Below, in pieces: positions 1 through 6,439 of a DNA stretch of 8,267 nt. A program made the position numbers and the translations under genes. Within the stretch, counting starts at the first letter, position 1, and every line of letters starts with the position of its first letter. The notes below the pieces were generated by a model, which saw only the letters and a program-made list of their open reading frames with translations, searched no databases and had not been told where the DNA came from. Source of the stretch: Planctomycetota bacterium (GTDB lineage: Bacteria; Planctomycetota; UBA8108; UBA1146; JAJFFE01); the NCBI GenBank assembly GCA_020425835.1, contig JAGQRC010000116.1, positions 1-8,267 on the forward strand, in the 5' to 3' direction.

Positions 1-1416
1 CAGTGCGGTCGGGCCGCCGCTCGGCTGGAGGAGCTCGTCGCGTCGGTCAGTGGGATCGAGCGCGAGGTCCGAGAGGCGCGGGCAGGAGATCGCCTGACCC
101 AAGGACTGGCCGAAGTCGACGCGCTGCGTCACGCCCTTCGATCCCGCCGCGATGAGGCGTTGTTGGCGAAGGCGGGCGCCGTCCTGGTCGGCGGTGTGAT
201 CACCGAGCATCGCGAGAGAAGTCAGCCGCGCCTCTTCCGACGGGCCAGTGAGCTGTTCCGCGCCTTCACGCAACATCGCTACGAGCTCCGCGTGGGCGAG
301 GCCGATCCCGCCTCGAAGGGAGATCCGGTCGCGACGTTCGAGGCGATCGATGTAACGACCGGTGATCACCTCGCGACCCGGGCGCTCTCGTCGGGTACGC
401 GGACGCAGCTACTGCTCGCGGTGAGGCTCGCCTTCGCGCTCGAGAGCGTGCGGACGGCCACGGTCCCGTTCTTCCTGGACGAGGTCCTGAGCCACTCCGA
501 CCCCGAACGAAGCCGAGCGGTGGCCGAGAGCCTCCGACACTTGGTTCGAGGGGAAGGCCGCCAGGTCTTCTACCTCTCGTGTCAGCCGGAGGAGGAGATC
601 CTCTTCCGATCGATCTTCGCCACCCCGACGCCGGGCGCGGAGTCGGAGACCGACGGACTGACAGTGATCGACGTCGCCCGCCTCCGCGGAGCCGACGAAC
701 TCGATCGCGCTCCGCTCCTTCCGTCGCCGCATCCCCGGGAGCTGCCGAGCCCCGCTCTCACTCCGGCCGCGTTCGCTCGCGCCGCCGGGGTCGCGCGCTT
801 CGACATGAGACGAGGCTTGGATGCCCAACACATCTTCCACTTGCTCGTCCCCGATCTCGAGCTGGTCCGAACTCTCCTCGGGCTCGGGATCGAGACCATC
901 GGACAACTCCGCAGTTTCTCGGTGAGCGACGGTATCGAGTCGTTCCTCGATGATGAGCAGCGAGCGCGGGTCCACATCGAGATCCGAGTCGCGTGCGAGT
1001 TCGAGCGGTGCTGGCGTGTCGGGCGGGGCCGTCCGATCGACCGTCGAGCGCTCGCCGAGGCGGGGGTCCGAGGTCGATACCTCGACTCGTTGACCGACCT
1101 CGCCGACACCTTGAATGGCGACCCCGACGCGTTCCTGCAGGCGCTCGATCTCCGCGTCGACCCGAGGACCAAGGGATTCCGCAATCAGGATCAGCTGGCG
1201 GCCCACCTCGAGTCCGAGGGGTTCGTGGACCACCGGCAGATGCCTTCCCCCGAACAGCGCCGCGTCGAACTCCTGGATCGGCTCGCGGAGATCGTGGCCA
1301 CCGGAGAGATCGATGCGGAGCAGCTCGACCGACGACTCTCTCACCTCGAGACCCTCGTAGACCCGAAGTCGAAGAAGCGACGCTCGAAGACACCCACGAC
1401 GGAGCCCTCCTCATGA
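1..1416 (+). CDS. SMC/RecN-like ABC-type ATPase, C-terminal part (5' end outside the window)
   Basis: The frame is open from the first base, so the gene starts upstream; the TTG at 160 is an internal codon. 471 residues are visible. Residues 1-55 are rich in Glu, Arg, Ala and Leu, like the returning arm of a coiled coil. An ATPase head half follows: the ABC signature LSSGTRTQ near 130-137, Walker B with hydrophobic residues before D160-E161, a D-loop (SHSD, 164-167) and a switch strand (FYLSCQ, 190-195). This order is that of SMC, Rad50, RecN and YhaN-like proteins, which use ATP to clamp or remodel DNA. The Walker A half would lie upstream. The head seems to end near 228. About 240 further residues follow, mostly predicted helix, with a helix-hairpin-helix-like LLGLGIETIGQL stretch near 292-303 and a basic Lys/Arg tail; such an extension is unusual for these families. 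The stop overlaps the next gene by four bases. The ATPase class is secure; the exact family and job are not. Confidence 0.85.
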   Translation, partial: QCGRAAARLEELVASVSGIEREVREARAGDRLTQGLAEVDALRHALRSRRDEALLAKAGAVLVGGVITEHRERSQPRLFRRASELFRAFTQHRYELRVGEADPASKGDPVATFEAIDVTTGDHLATRALSSGTRTQLLLAVRLAFALESVRTATVPFFLDEVLSHSDPERSRAVAESLRHLVRGEGRQVFYLSCQPEEEILFRSIFATPTPGAESETDGLTVIDVARLRGADELDRAPLLPSPHPRELPSPALTPAAFARAAGVARFDMRRGLDAQHIFHLLVPDLELVRTLLGLGIETIGQLRSFSVSDGIESFLDDEQRARVHIEIRVACEFERCWRVGRGRPIDRRALAEAGVRGRYLDSLTDLADTLNGDPDAFLQALDLRVDPRTKGFRNQDQLAAHLESEGFVDHRQMPSPEQRRVELLDRLAEIVATGEIDAEQLDRRLSHLETLVDPKSKKRRSKTPTTEPSS

Positions 1417-1919
1417 CCACTTCGTGGCACATCGGCTTCATCTGCTCGGGCAACATCTGTCGCAGCCCCTATGCCGAGGGGCTACTCCGACACCTCGCGC
1501 GCGAGAAGGGTTGGGGCGACCGATTGAGGGTGAGTTCCGCGGGCACGCTCGGCATCGACGACGCGCCCGCCGACACGCTGACGCTCGCGCTCGCGGCAGA
1601 GCGTGGATTCCAGTTGTTGAGCCATCGCTCGCGCGGGGTGAGCCGCCCGTACCTCGAGAACTGCGACGTCGTACTCTGTATGGGTCGGTCTCACGTCGAA
1701 GGGCTCCGAGAGGAGTTCCCGGAGCTCGGGGCACGGATCTACCTGCTCGGCTCGTACCCGCATCTCCACCTCGACGGGGATCCGATCCCCGATCCGGTGG
1801 GACGTGAGGTCGAAGTGTTTCTCGAGGTGCACGCGGCCATCGAATCCGCCCTCCAACCGGTGCTCGTCGATCTCCGACGACGGTTCTCGCTCGACCCCGA
1901 TCCTCGCGCCGGCGACTGA
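1413..1919 (+). CDS. Low-molecular-weight protein tyrosine phosphatase
   Basis: The 168-residue product carries the family signature at its N-terminus: the P-loop C11-S-G-N-I-C-R17 followed by S18 (CX5R-S), with the nucleophile at C11. The general-acid pair D127-P128 sits in the expected C-terminal loop. A family-typical SSAGT segment lies at 41-45. Length fits the cytosolic family (about 140-170 residues). These enzymes hydrolyse phosphotyrosine, and in bacteria they often act with tyrosine kinases in exopolysaccharide control; others act on phosphoarginine or small phosphoesters. The ATG overlaps the stop of the upstream ATPase gene (ATGA), so the two are probably translationally coupled. 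No kinase partner is visible here. The 272 bases after the stop hold no supported gene. Confidence 0.93.
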   Translation: MTTSWHIGFICSGNICRSPYAEGLLRHLAREKGWGDRLRVSSAGTLGIDDAPADTLTLALAAERGFQLLSHRSRGVSRPYLENCDVVLCMGRSHVEGLREEFPELGARIYLLGSYPHLHLDGDPIPDPVGREVEVFLEVHAAIESALQPVLVDLRRRFSLDPDPRAGD

Positions 1920-2181
1920 CCCGATCCGGAACGTGCCGGGCCCTGCCGGTCCATCGATGCTCGTGGCAACGACATGGGACGTCCAAGATCGGGTCACCCT
2001 CGGCCGGGGATCCCGGGTGGGTCCGGGTCACGTGGCGGGTCGGACGCTCCTCATCGTAGACTCGATCAAAGGAGGCCATCGGGCATCGCTCTCTCGGTAT
2101 CGGGGAGCGTGGGACCGATGCCACCGAAGTCTATCGACCCGCCGTTGCGCGCCTCGCGCGGGCGGGCCTTCCTCGTGTCAC

Positions 2182-2187
2182 GGAGGT
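2182..2187 (+). promoter_or_regulatory. Shine-Dalgarno site for the PilZ gene, deciding a GTG start
   Basis: GGAGGT lies five bases before the GTG at 2192. No ATG, GTG or TTG occurs upstream in this frame back to the in-frame TAG at 2057-2059, so the GTG is the only ordinary start. Confidence 0.75.
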
Positions 2188-2191
2188 CGCT

Positions 2192-2596
2192 GTGTCGACG
2201 CGTTTCGAGCTGAACTCCACTCGCCGCGAGTTCGTCCGGGTCCAGACGGATATCCCCGTTCGCTACAAGTTCCTATCGAAGGAGATCGACCTCGGGACGG
2301 ATCAGATCTTCGAAGGCACCAGCAACTGCCTCTCGGGTGGGGGTCTGCTCCTCTACGGCCGACTGCCGAGCCTGAACTGGATCCCGGCGCTGCTGATGTC
2401 GAAGATCCATCTCGGCATCAACCTGCTGCTTCCATCCTCCGACGAGCCGGTGAAGGCGCTCTGTGCCTGCTCGTGGTTCGAGGAGATTCCCGAGGGCAGC
2501 GAACGCTGCACGATGGGTCTTCGCTTCGAGAACATCGAGAAAGAGAAACAGGACCTGATCCTGAAGTACTTGATCAAGGCGCAGATGACCAAATAG
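2192..2596 (+). CDS. Single-domain PilZ protein (probable c-di-GMP receptor)
   Basis: The 134-residue product is essentially one PilZ domain. The N-terminal RxxxR element is R12-E-F-V-R16, the part that wraps cyclic di-GMP in known PilZ structures. The second element reads N45-C46-L47-S48-G49-G50-G51-L52, matching the (D/N)xSxxG motif except that the Asp/Asn position is C46, with Asn one residue earlier. A C-terminal strand (MGLRFENI) and a final helix complete the fold. Such stand-alone proteins usually bind c-di-GMP and act on partners in motility, secretion or polysaccharide synthesis. No signal peptide or membrane segment is seen. No cyclase, phosphodiesterase or flagellar gene is nearby to name a target. 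The family is well supported; binding is uncertain because of the altered motif. Confidence 0.85.
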   Translation: MSTRFELNSTRREFVRVQTDIPVRYKFLSKEIDLGTDQIFEGTSNCLSGGGLLLYGRLPSLNWIPALLMSKIHLGINLLLPSSDEPVKALCACSWFEEIPEGSERCTMGLRFENIEKEKQDLILKYLIKAQMTK

Positions 2597-2633
2597 CCTG
2601 TCCCCCGATGAGCTCGACCCGGACGGGTACCAC

Positions 2634-2680
2634 CGTGTCGAACCGCCGACGCACCTTCGGATCTCGGCGGCTTCGACACG
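2634..2680 (+). terminator. Strong stem-loop after the PilZ gene, possible terminator without a T tract
   Basis: Bases 2634-2649 pair with 2664-2680: nine pairs, a single bulged C at 2671, then seven pairs, closing a 14-base loop. The stem begins 38 bases after the PilZ stop. No run of T follows on either strand, so it is not a classical intrinsic terminator. It may protect the 3' end of the PilZ mRNA, terminate with help, or act as a DNA palindrome. Confidence 0.45.
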
Positions 2681-2689
2681 ACTCCGTCC

Positions 2690-2740
2690 CTCGCAGCCCG
2701 TTGAAAACTCGTTCCGGCGGCTTCAACGGACTACTGCGGG
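2690..2740 (+). repeat. Palindromic repeat, copy 1 (arms AGCCCGTTGAA / TTCAACGGACT)
   Basis: Bases 2695-2705 are complementary to 2722-2732 except for one C-A mismatch, with a 16-base loop. An alternative, longer fold pairs 2690-2696 with 2734-2740 as an outer stem (one T-G wobble) around the eight-pair inner stem 2698-2705 / 2722-2729. The arm AGCCCGTTGAAAAC at 2695-2708 recurs exactly, inverted, at 8162-8175, and the second arm recurs at 8020-8030. The element lies 9 bases after the preceding hairpin and ends 17 bases before the M48 Shine-Dalgarno site. Confidence 0.7.
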
Positions 2741-2756
2741 AGCGTCGACTCCAATC

Positions 2757-2763
2757 GGGAGGG
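2757..2763 (+). promoter_or_regulatory. Shine-Dalgarno site for the M48 gene, deciding a TTG start
   Basis: GGGAGGG lies four bases before the TTG at 2768. The TTG start puts a hydrophobic membrane segment immediately at the N-terminus, which suits the protein, so a TTG start is accepted. Confidence 0.7.
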
Positions 2764-2767
2764 TGCT

Positions 2768-4240
2768 TTGCCGAACATCTTGCCCACGGCGCTCGGTCTG
2801 CTCGCACTCGCCGTGTCCGAGGCGTTCGCCTCGACCTCTCCCCTGCCGCAAACCGCGGTGACCCTTGCGTCGATCGGGTTCGTCCCCCTCACCGCGCTCG
2901 GCGTCTCGTTCATCGGCGCACTCCGCGTTCGTCGATCATCGGTTCCGCCCGCATTCCTCCGTTCTGCGACTCGACGCTGGACCACGATCGTCACCGCCCT
3001 CGTGTTCCTGTTCGCGTCGGTCGAGGGGCGTTGGTTCGATCTCTGTTCGACGTGGATCCCGCCCCAGGTCCCCGGGCTCCATCGGCTCGCGGCCATCGCA
3101 CCGTACGCCCTGTCCGTCGCGCTCACCGCGGGACGTCCGGGCGGTCACTCGCCGGGCCCCTCTCCGGGACGCGTGGCGTGGATCCTGGGCGTGCCGTACC
3201 TCGGATTCTGCGCTGTGCTCGATCTGGGTTGGTACCTCCCGCGAACGGAGGAGACGTTCGCGCTGACGCCCTGGGCGACCGCACTCGGCTGCCTGGGGCT
3301 GCTCCTCTCGCTCCTGGCCGTGAGCCCATTCCTCCTCGGCTCGCTATGGCCGTCACGCCACCTTCCCGCCGGGGCCCTACGCGAGGCGCTCGACGAGGCG
3401 ACCCATCTCGCGGGGGTGCGCGTGCGGGGAGTCCGAGTGTGGGACACGCCGATCTTCAACGCCTGCGTCGTCGGTCTGGTGAGGTCACACCGCTGGGTCT
3501 ACTACACCCGGGGTCTGCTCCAGGTGCTCACCGGTCCCGAAGTCGTGGCCGTCCATGCCCACGAACTCGCGCACGTTCGACGTCACCACCTCTGGTTGTT
3601 GCTCGGGTCGGCGACGATTGGGTTGCTGGTGTTGATCGCCGTCGATCCGTGGCTGGGGGACAGTGAGAGTCTCCTGCGCTGGGGTGTCTACTCGACGCTC
3701 GCGATCGGCACGCCCCTGTTGTTCTGCGCGCTCTCACGGCAGTTCGAGCTCGAGGCGGACGCGGATGCGGCCCGCACCGTTCCGGCGGTTCACTTCGTCA
3801 GTGCGTTGGGCCGAGTGTCGGGACCGGAAGGTCCGAGCGCGCGAAAGCTCTTCCGCCGACATCCGCCGACGCGATCTCGACTCCAGCGCGTCCTCGATGG
3901 CGTCGCTCCCACTCCTTCGCCGAGTCGTGCCGCGACTCCATGGATCCTCGCGGGACTGTTCGTTTCGGTCGCCGCGATCGCCATGAGCTCCGTCGCACTC
4001 CGTCGCGATGTGGGCCGCTGGGAGGTCGACCGCTCGCTCTATCTGATCCGTTCGGCCGAGTCGCGGGCGTTTCGTGGTGGTGCTTTCGGTCCGACGGAGA
4101 TCGAGATGCTCGAGGGCGCACGGAGTGCGCTCCAGACGGCGAGCGAAGCGCTTCGCGAGGATCCTCGCCGCGGCCCGGAGCTCGAGCGAGTGCGGCGACT
4201 CCTCTCCTCACTGGACAAGGCCCGCTCGGTCAGCCGCTGA
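2768..4240 (+). CDS. M48 family membrane zinc metalloprotease (HtpX/Ste24-like)
   Basis: The 490-residue product has the zinc motif H265-E-L-A-H269 and the third ligand E329 in an EADADAA block, with D331 in the usual following position. Upstream, a DTPIFNACVVG segment (226-236) matches the substrate-strand region of M48 enzymes, and RRHPPTRSRLQRV (363-375) matches the family's HPP..R block. About nine hydrophobic segments are visible: roughly 5-22, 31-52, 72-86, 107-121, 136-156, 169-192, 275-294, 303-323 and 391-410. The enzyme should sit in the inner membrane with its site at the membrane face, cutting membrane or misfolded proteins. It is longer than HtpX (about 290 residues), with more N-terminal segments and an extra C-terminal helical region of about 80 residues after the last membrane span. 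Its last 11 bases overlap the convergent gene on the other strand. The substrate is unknown. Confidence 0.9.
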   Translation: MPNILPTALGLLALAVSEAFASTSPLPQTAVTLASIGFVPLTALGVSFIGALRVRRSSVPPAFLRSATRRWTTIVTALVFLFASVEGRWFDLCSTWIPPQVPGLHRLAAIAPYALSVALTAGRPGGHSPGPSPGRVAWILGVPYLGFCAVLDLGWYLPRTEETFALTPWATALGCLGLLLSLLAVSPFLLGSLWPSRHLPAGALREALDEATHLAGVRVRGVRVWDTPIFNACVVGLVRSHRWVYYTRGLLQVLTGPEVVAVHAHELAHVRRHHLWLLLGSATIGLLVLIAVDPWLGDSESLLRWGVYSTLAIGTPLLFCALSRQFELEADADAARTVPAVHFVSALGRVSGPEGPSARKLFRRHPPTRSRLQRVLDGVAPTPSPSRAATPWILAGLFVSVAAIAMSSVALRRDVGRWEVDRSLYLIRSAESRAFRGGAFGPTEIEMLEGARSALQTASEALREDPRRGPELERVRRLLSSLDKARSVSR

Positions 4241-5450
4241 TCGTCGCGGAGGCGGGACGAAGGGGACAGAGAAAGAGACCGCGGGGGATCCCCGGTCGGA
4301 TGACCAACGATCCGGCGGGGAGTCGCCAGCCCTCCTTCGCCAAGGCGGCGATGTCGCGCTTCGGCGGCGGGTTCACGATGAAGGCGAATCCACGCGAGCC
4401 GAAACCGAGCCGGGTCGGAACCGCATCGAGGTCGACCTCGATCTCGTCGACCTCGATGCGGTCGTCGAGGAGCCTCCGCAGGACTCCGCGCTCGACCCAC
4501 TCGGCGTCGAATCGTGACGCGACGTCCGGTGCGTTCTCGTGATCGACGAGTTGTACGCACTCCTCCTCCGAGCGGATCAGGAACGCGGTGCTGCAACCCC
4601 GGACCGCGAGACCAACCGCGCGATGGACGACACCGTCGTTGCGAACCCGCTCCACGAATCCCTGCCATGCCGAGGAGTCGCCGACGCGGTACTCTTCGAC
4701 CTCGTACCGGTCGTGCAGCTCCGCGAGAGTCTGGTTCAGGTCGAGCGGCCGACGGTAGATCCGAGCGGTCGGCGCGAAGCTCACCCCGAAATCCCGTTGA
4801 TGATAGAACCGAACCGCGGGGCGCACCGTCGATGCGATGGTCGGTGCGTCGCGTAGCCGAACGAGTGCGCGATAGACGGCGACATCTCCGACGATCGCCC
4901 CACCACACTCCTCGAGCACACCGGCGACGTAGGCCGATTCATCCTGCGGCAGGTGCCAGACGCGAGTCACGGTGCCGTCCGGCGATCTCAGGCTGACGAT
5001 CGGGGAGTTCTTCTGACGCTCTTCGATCAGCTTCTCGAGCCGGTGCTCCTCGTCTCGATACAGGGCGACGATCCCGCTCGGGTCGACGCCACCGCGACGG
5101 ATCGCGTTCGCCGTGGAGTCCACGACATCCCGAGCGACGGATACCACCGGGACGAAACGCCTGGCGGAAGGGTCGAGACTTCCCACCCAGCAGTGCCGGA
5201 CCTTCTCGACGGAGCCCGAGTTCGGCGACTCCTCACGAACCAAGTAGATCCCGCTCCGTCCGGTCGGCACCCATGTGCCTGCGCGCACCCCCGCCATCGC
5301 GGCGATCGGTGTCTCCGCTTCGGGAATGAGGGCACGGAGGCCCTCGGAATGCCGAAGCCGTCCGTGCCGCTCCGCTTCGGTACGCGAGTCCAGACAGGGG
5401 CGCGCCGTCGGGACGTGGATCAGCGGCTCAATGGGGCCGACGATTCCCAT
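4230..5450 (-). CDS. Divergent DUF1015-like protein
   Basis: The start is the ATG at 5450, 28 bases after the upstream VWA gene stops; the open frame reaches further but would overlap that gene. Only a weak purine-rich GGAAAG precedes it. The 406 residues match the usual DUF1015 length, and several blocks recall the family: PSGIVALYRD (124-133, like the family's PxxGLYxD); an RSPDGTVTRVWHL strand (155-167); and a C-terminal FIVNPPPKRDIAALAKEGWRLP block (357-378) followed by a GLFLCPL end (391-397). In ordinary members an ADGHHRYETAL motif stands where this protein has GAIVGDVAVYRAL (184-196), so the two His are missing. No signal peptide or membrane segment is seen, so it is probably cytoplasmic. 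DUF1015 has no function I can state from sequence. Assignment is from remembered family patterns and should be checked by profile search. Confidence 0.65.
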   Translation of the reverse strand: MGIVGPIEPLIHVPTARPCLDSRTEAERHGRLRHSEGLRALIPEAETPIAAMAGVRAGTWVPTGRSGIYLVREESPNSGSVEKVRHCWVGSLDPSARRFVPVVSVARDVVDSTANAIRRGGVDPSGIVALYRDEEHRLEKLIEERQKNSPIVSLRSPDGTVTRVWHLPQDESAYVAGVLEECGGAIVGDVAVYRALVRLRDAPTIASTVRPAVRFYHQRDFGVSFAPTARIYRRPLDLNQTLAELHDRYEVEEYRVGDSSAWQGFVERVRNDGVVHRAVGLAVRGCSTAFLIRSEEECVQLVDHENAPDVASRFDAEWVERGVLRRLLDDRIEVDEIEVDLDAVPTRLGFGSRGFAFIVNPPPKRDIAALAKEGWRLPAGSLVIRPGIPRGLFLCPLRPASATISG

Positions 5451-5478
5451 TCGAGGACTTCTTTCCGATCGACGGCAC

Positions 5479-6162
5479 TCACGGGACGAGAGTGAACGTC
5501 CCGCCGTTCTGCTGGGCGAGTTGTTGGAAGAATGCAACGCCGTCGGACGACGACGAGATGTAGAGCGTGTGAACGGGGATGCTCGAGTAGTTGGCGGACG
5601 CGACGTCGGCCAACACCGCGGGTCCGGTGTCCACACCGTCGCACCAAGGCTGACCGTCGCCGAGGATCAGGACGCTCGATCGACGGGCCCCGCTCTCGCG
5701 AGCGATGGCGAGGATCTGAACTGCGGCGGGGCCGAGACAGGTCCACCCGTCCGGCTGGAGCTGCTGCACCCAGCCGACAGCGGACTGCTTGTTCGCAGTA
5801 CTGGCGCGACGAGGGCCCGAGGCCCACACCACCGTGTTCGAGGAGAAGGCGTTGATCCCGAACTCCGCTCGCGAGGAAAGCTGGAGGATCGCATCGGTCG
5901 TCTCCTGCTTCAGAGTCTCGATCTCACCGTCCCAGCCCATGCTGCACGACTTGTCGAGGCACCAGAAGAAGGCGTCGCCCTCGTACTCCGAGCCGTAGAA
6001 CGTGATGCTCTCCGGCGCATCCTCGTCGAGCTCCTCGGCACCACGACCCGGAGCGGGGAGGTCCAGTGGGACGGTGGCCTTCGCGACGTCGCTGTCGTCG
6101 GGAAAGCCGGCCCTGGCGATCAACGCGACCAGACCCACGACCAGAATGAGCGCTCGAAACAT
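5479..6162 (-). CDS. Secreted VWA-domain protein, copy 1
   Basis: The 227-residue product starts with a signal peptide-like segment (2-18), then a Pro- and acid-rich linker to about residue 50, then a von Willebrand factor A domain to the end. The metal-ion-dependent adhesion site is complete: D70-K-S72-C-S74, T141 in a TCLGPAA loop, and D169 in LILGDG. Such domains bind Mg2+ or Mn2+ and mediate protein-protein contact, here probably outside the cytoplasm. Four Cys (C68, C73, C142, C174) sit around the metal site, and all are conserved in the neighbouring copy. GGAGGA at 6168-6173 lies five bases before the ATG and is buried in a hairpin. A terminator upstream separates it from copy 2, while the DUF1015-like gene follows after 28 bases, so copy 1 probably shares an mRNA with that gene. 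The ligand is unknown. Confidence 0.85.
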   Translation of the reverse strand: MFRALILVVGLVALIARAGFPDDSDVAKATVPLDLPAPGRGAEELDEDAPESITFYGSEYEGDAFFWCLDKSCSMGWDGEIETLKQETTDAILQLSSRAEFGINAFSSNTVVWASGPRRASTANKQSAVGWVQQLQPDGWTCLGPAAVQILAIARESGARRSSVLILGDGQPWCDGVDTGPAVLADVASANYSSIPVHTLYISSSSDGVAFFQQLAQQNGGTFTLVP

Positions 6163-6167
6163 CGTTG

Positions 6168-6196
6168 TCCTCCGGGATCAAACCTATCCCGGGAGG
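6168..6196 (-). promoter_or_regulatory. Hairpin that masks the Shine-Dalgarno site of VWA copy 1
   Basis: Read on the - strand, 6196-6186 pairs with 6178-6169: seven pairs (CCGGGAT with ATCCCGG), one bulged C at 6193, then three more pairs, around a 7-base loop (6179-6185). The 3' arm contains the GGAGG of the ribosome binding site, and the ATG follows the arm directly. Formation in the mRNA would hide the site, so translation could depend on unfolding by a protein, RNA or temperature. A DNA-level role for the palindrome is the alternative. Confidence 0.6.
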
Positions 6197-6207
6197 GTGA
6201 GTCACCC
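6195..6207. promoter_or_regulatory. 13-base palindrome upstream of VWA copy 1, possible operator
   Basis: GGGTGA and TCACCC flank a single central G: perfect 6-base arms. The one-base spacer is too short for an RNA loop, so a dimeric DNA-binding protein site is the more natural reading. It overlaps the 5' arm of the adjacent hairpin by two bases and lies 33-45 bases before the ATG. No other copy was noticed in the window. Confidence 0.35.
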
Positions 6208-6350
6208 AATCTCGCGATCCTCGGCAACTCGGGGCGTCCGTCTCACGACCCGTGCAGGTCGGGACTTGGGATCCATCGGGCGGTGACGTCGGGACCGGTG
6301 CGGTCGACAGGGCGGGGAGCCGGACCAGTGGTCGGGCAAGCGGCGGGTGG

Positions 6351-6393
6351 GAACGAAAAGACCCTGAGGCCACCAGGGGTGATCTCAGGGTCT
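6351..6393 (-). terminator. Intrinsic terminator of VWA copy 2
   Basis: On the - strand, a perfect 10-base-pair stem (6393-6384 with 6368-6359, AGACCCTGAG / CTCAGGGTCT) closes a 15-base loop and is followed directly by TTTCGTT. It begins 46 bases after the stop of VWA copy 2. This is the best canonical terminator in the window and implies that copy 1 is driven by a promoter between 6163 and about 6350, where I cannot point to clear -35 and -10 boxes. Confidence 0.85.
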
Positions 6394-6439
6394 CTGTTCA
6401 CGAGCGCAAATGCACTCGAGTTCTCAGTGCTCGCCCGTG

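Noticed and set aside
1804..3666. A 620-codon open frame on the + strand crossing the phosphatase end, PilZ and the start of the M48 gene
   Set aside because: It overlaps three well-supported genes in another frame, its translation is Arg/Pro/Ser-rich without domains, and GC-rich DNA commonly leaves such frames open.
4039..4908. A 289-codon - strand frame overlapping the ends of the M48 and DUF1015-like genes
   Set aside because: Arg-rich low-complexity translation, out of frame with two supported genes.
5451..5636. N-terminal extension of the DUF1015-like gene to an ATG at 5636
   Set aside because: It would lie inside the VWA copy 1 coding region, and the extra 62 residues are Ser/Arg/Pro-rich shadow sequence; the ATG at 5450 fits the operon spacing and family length.
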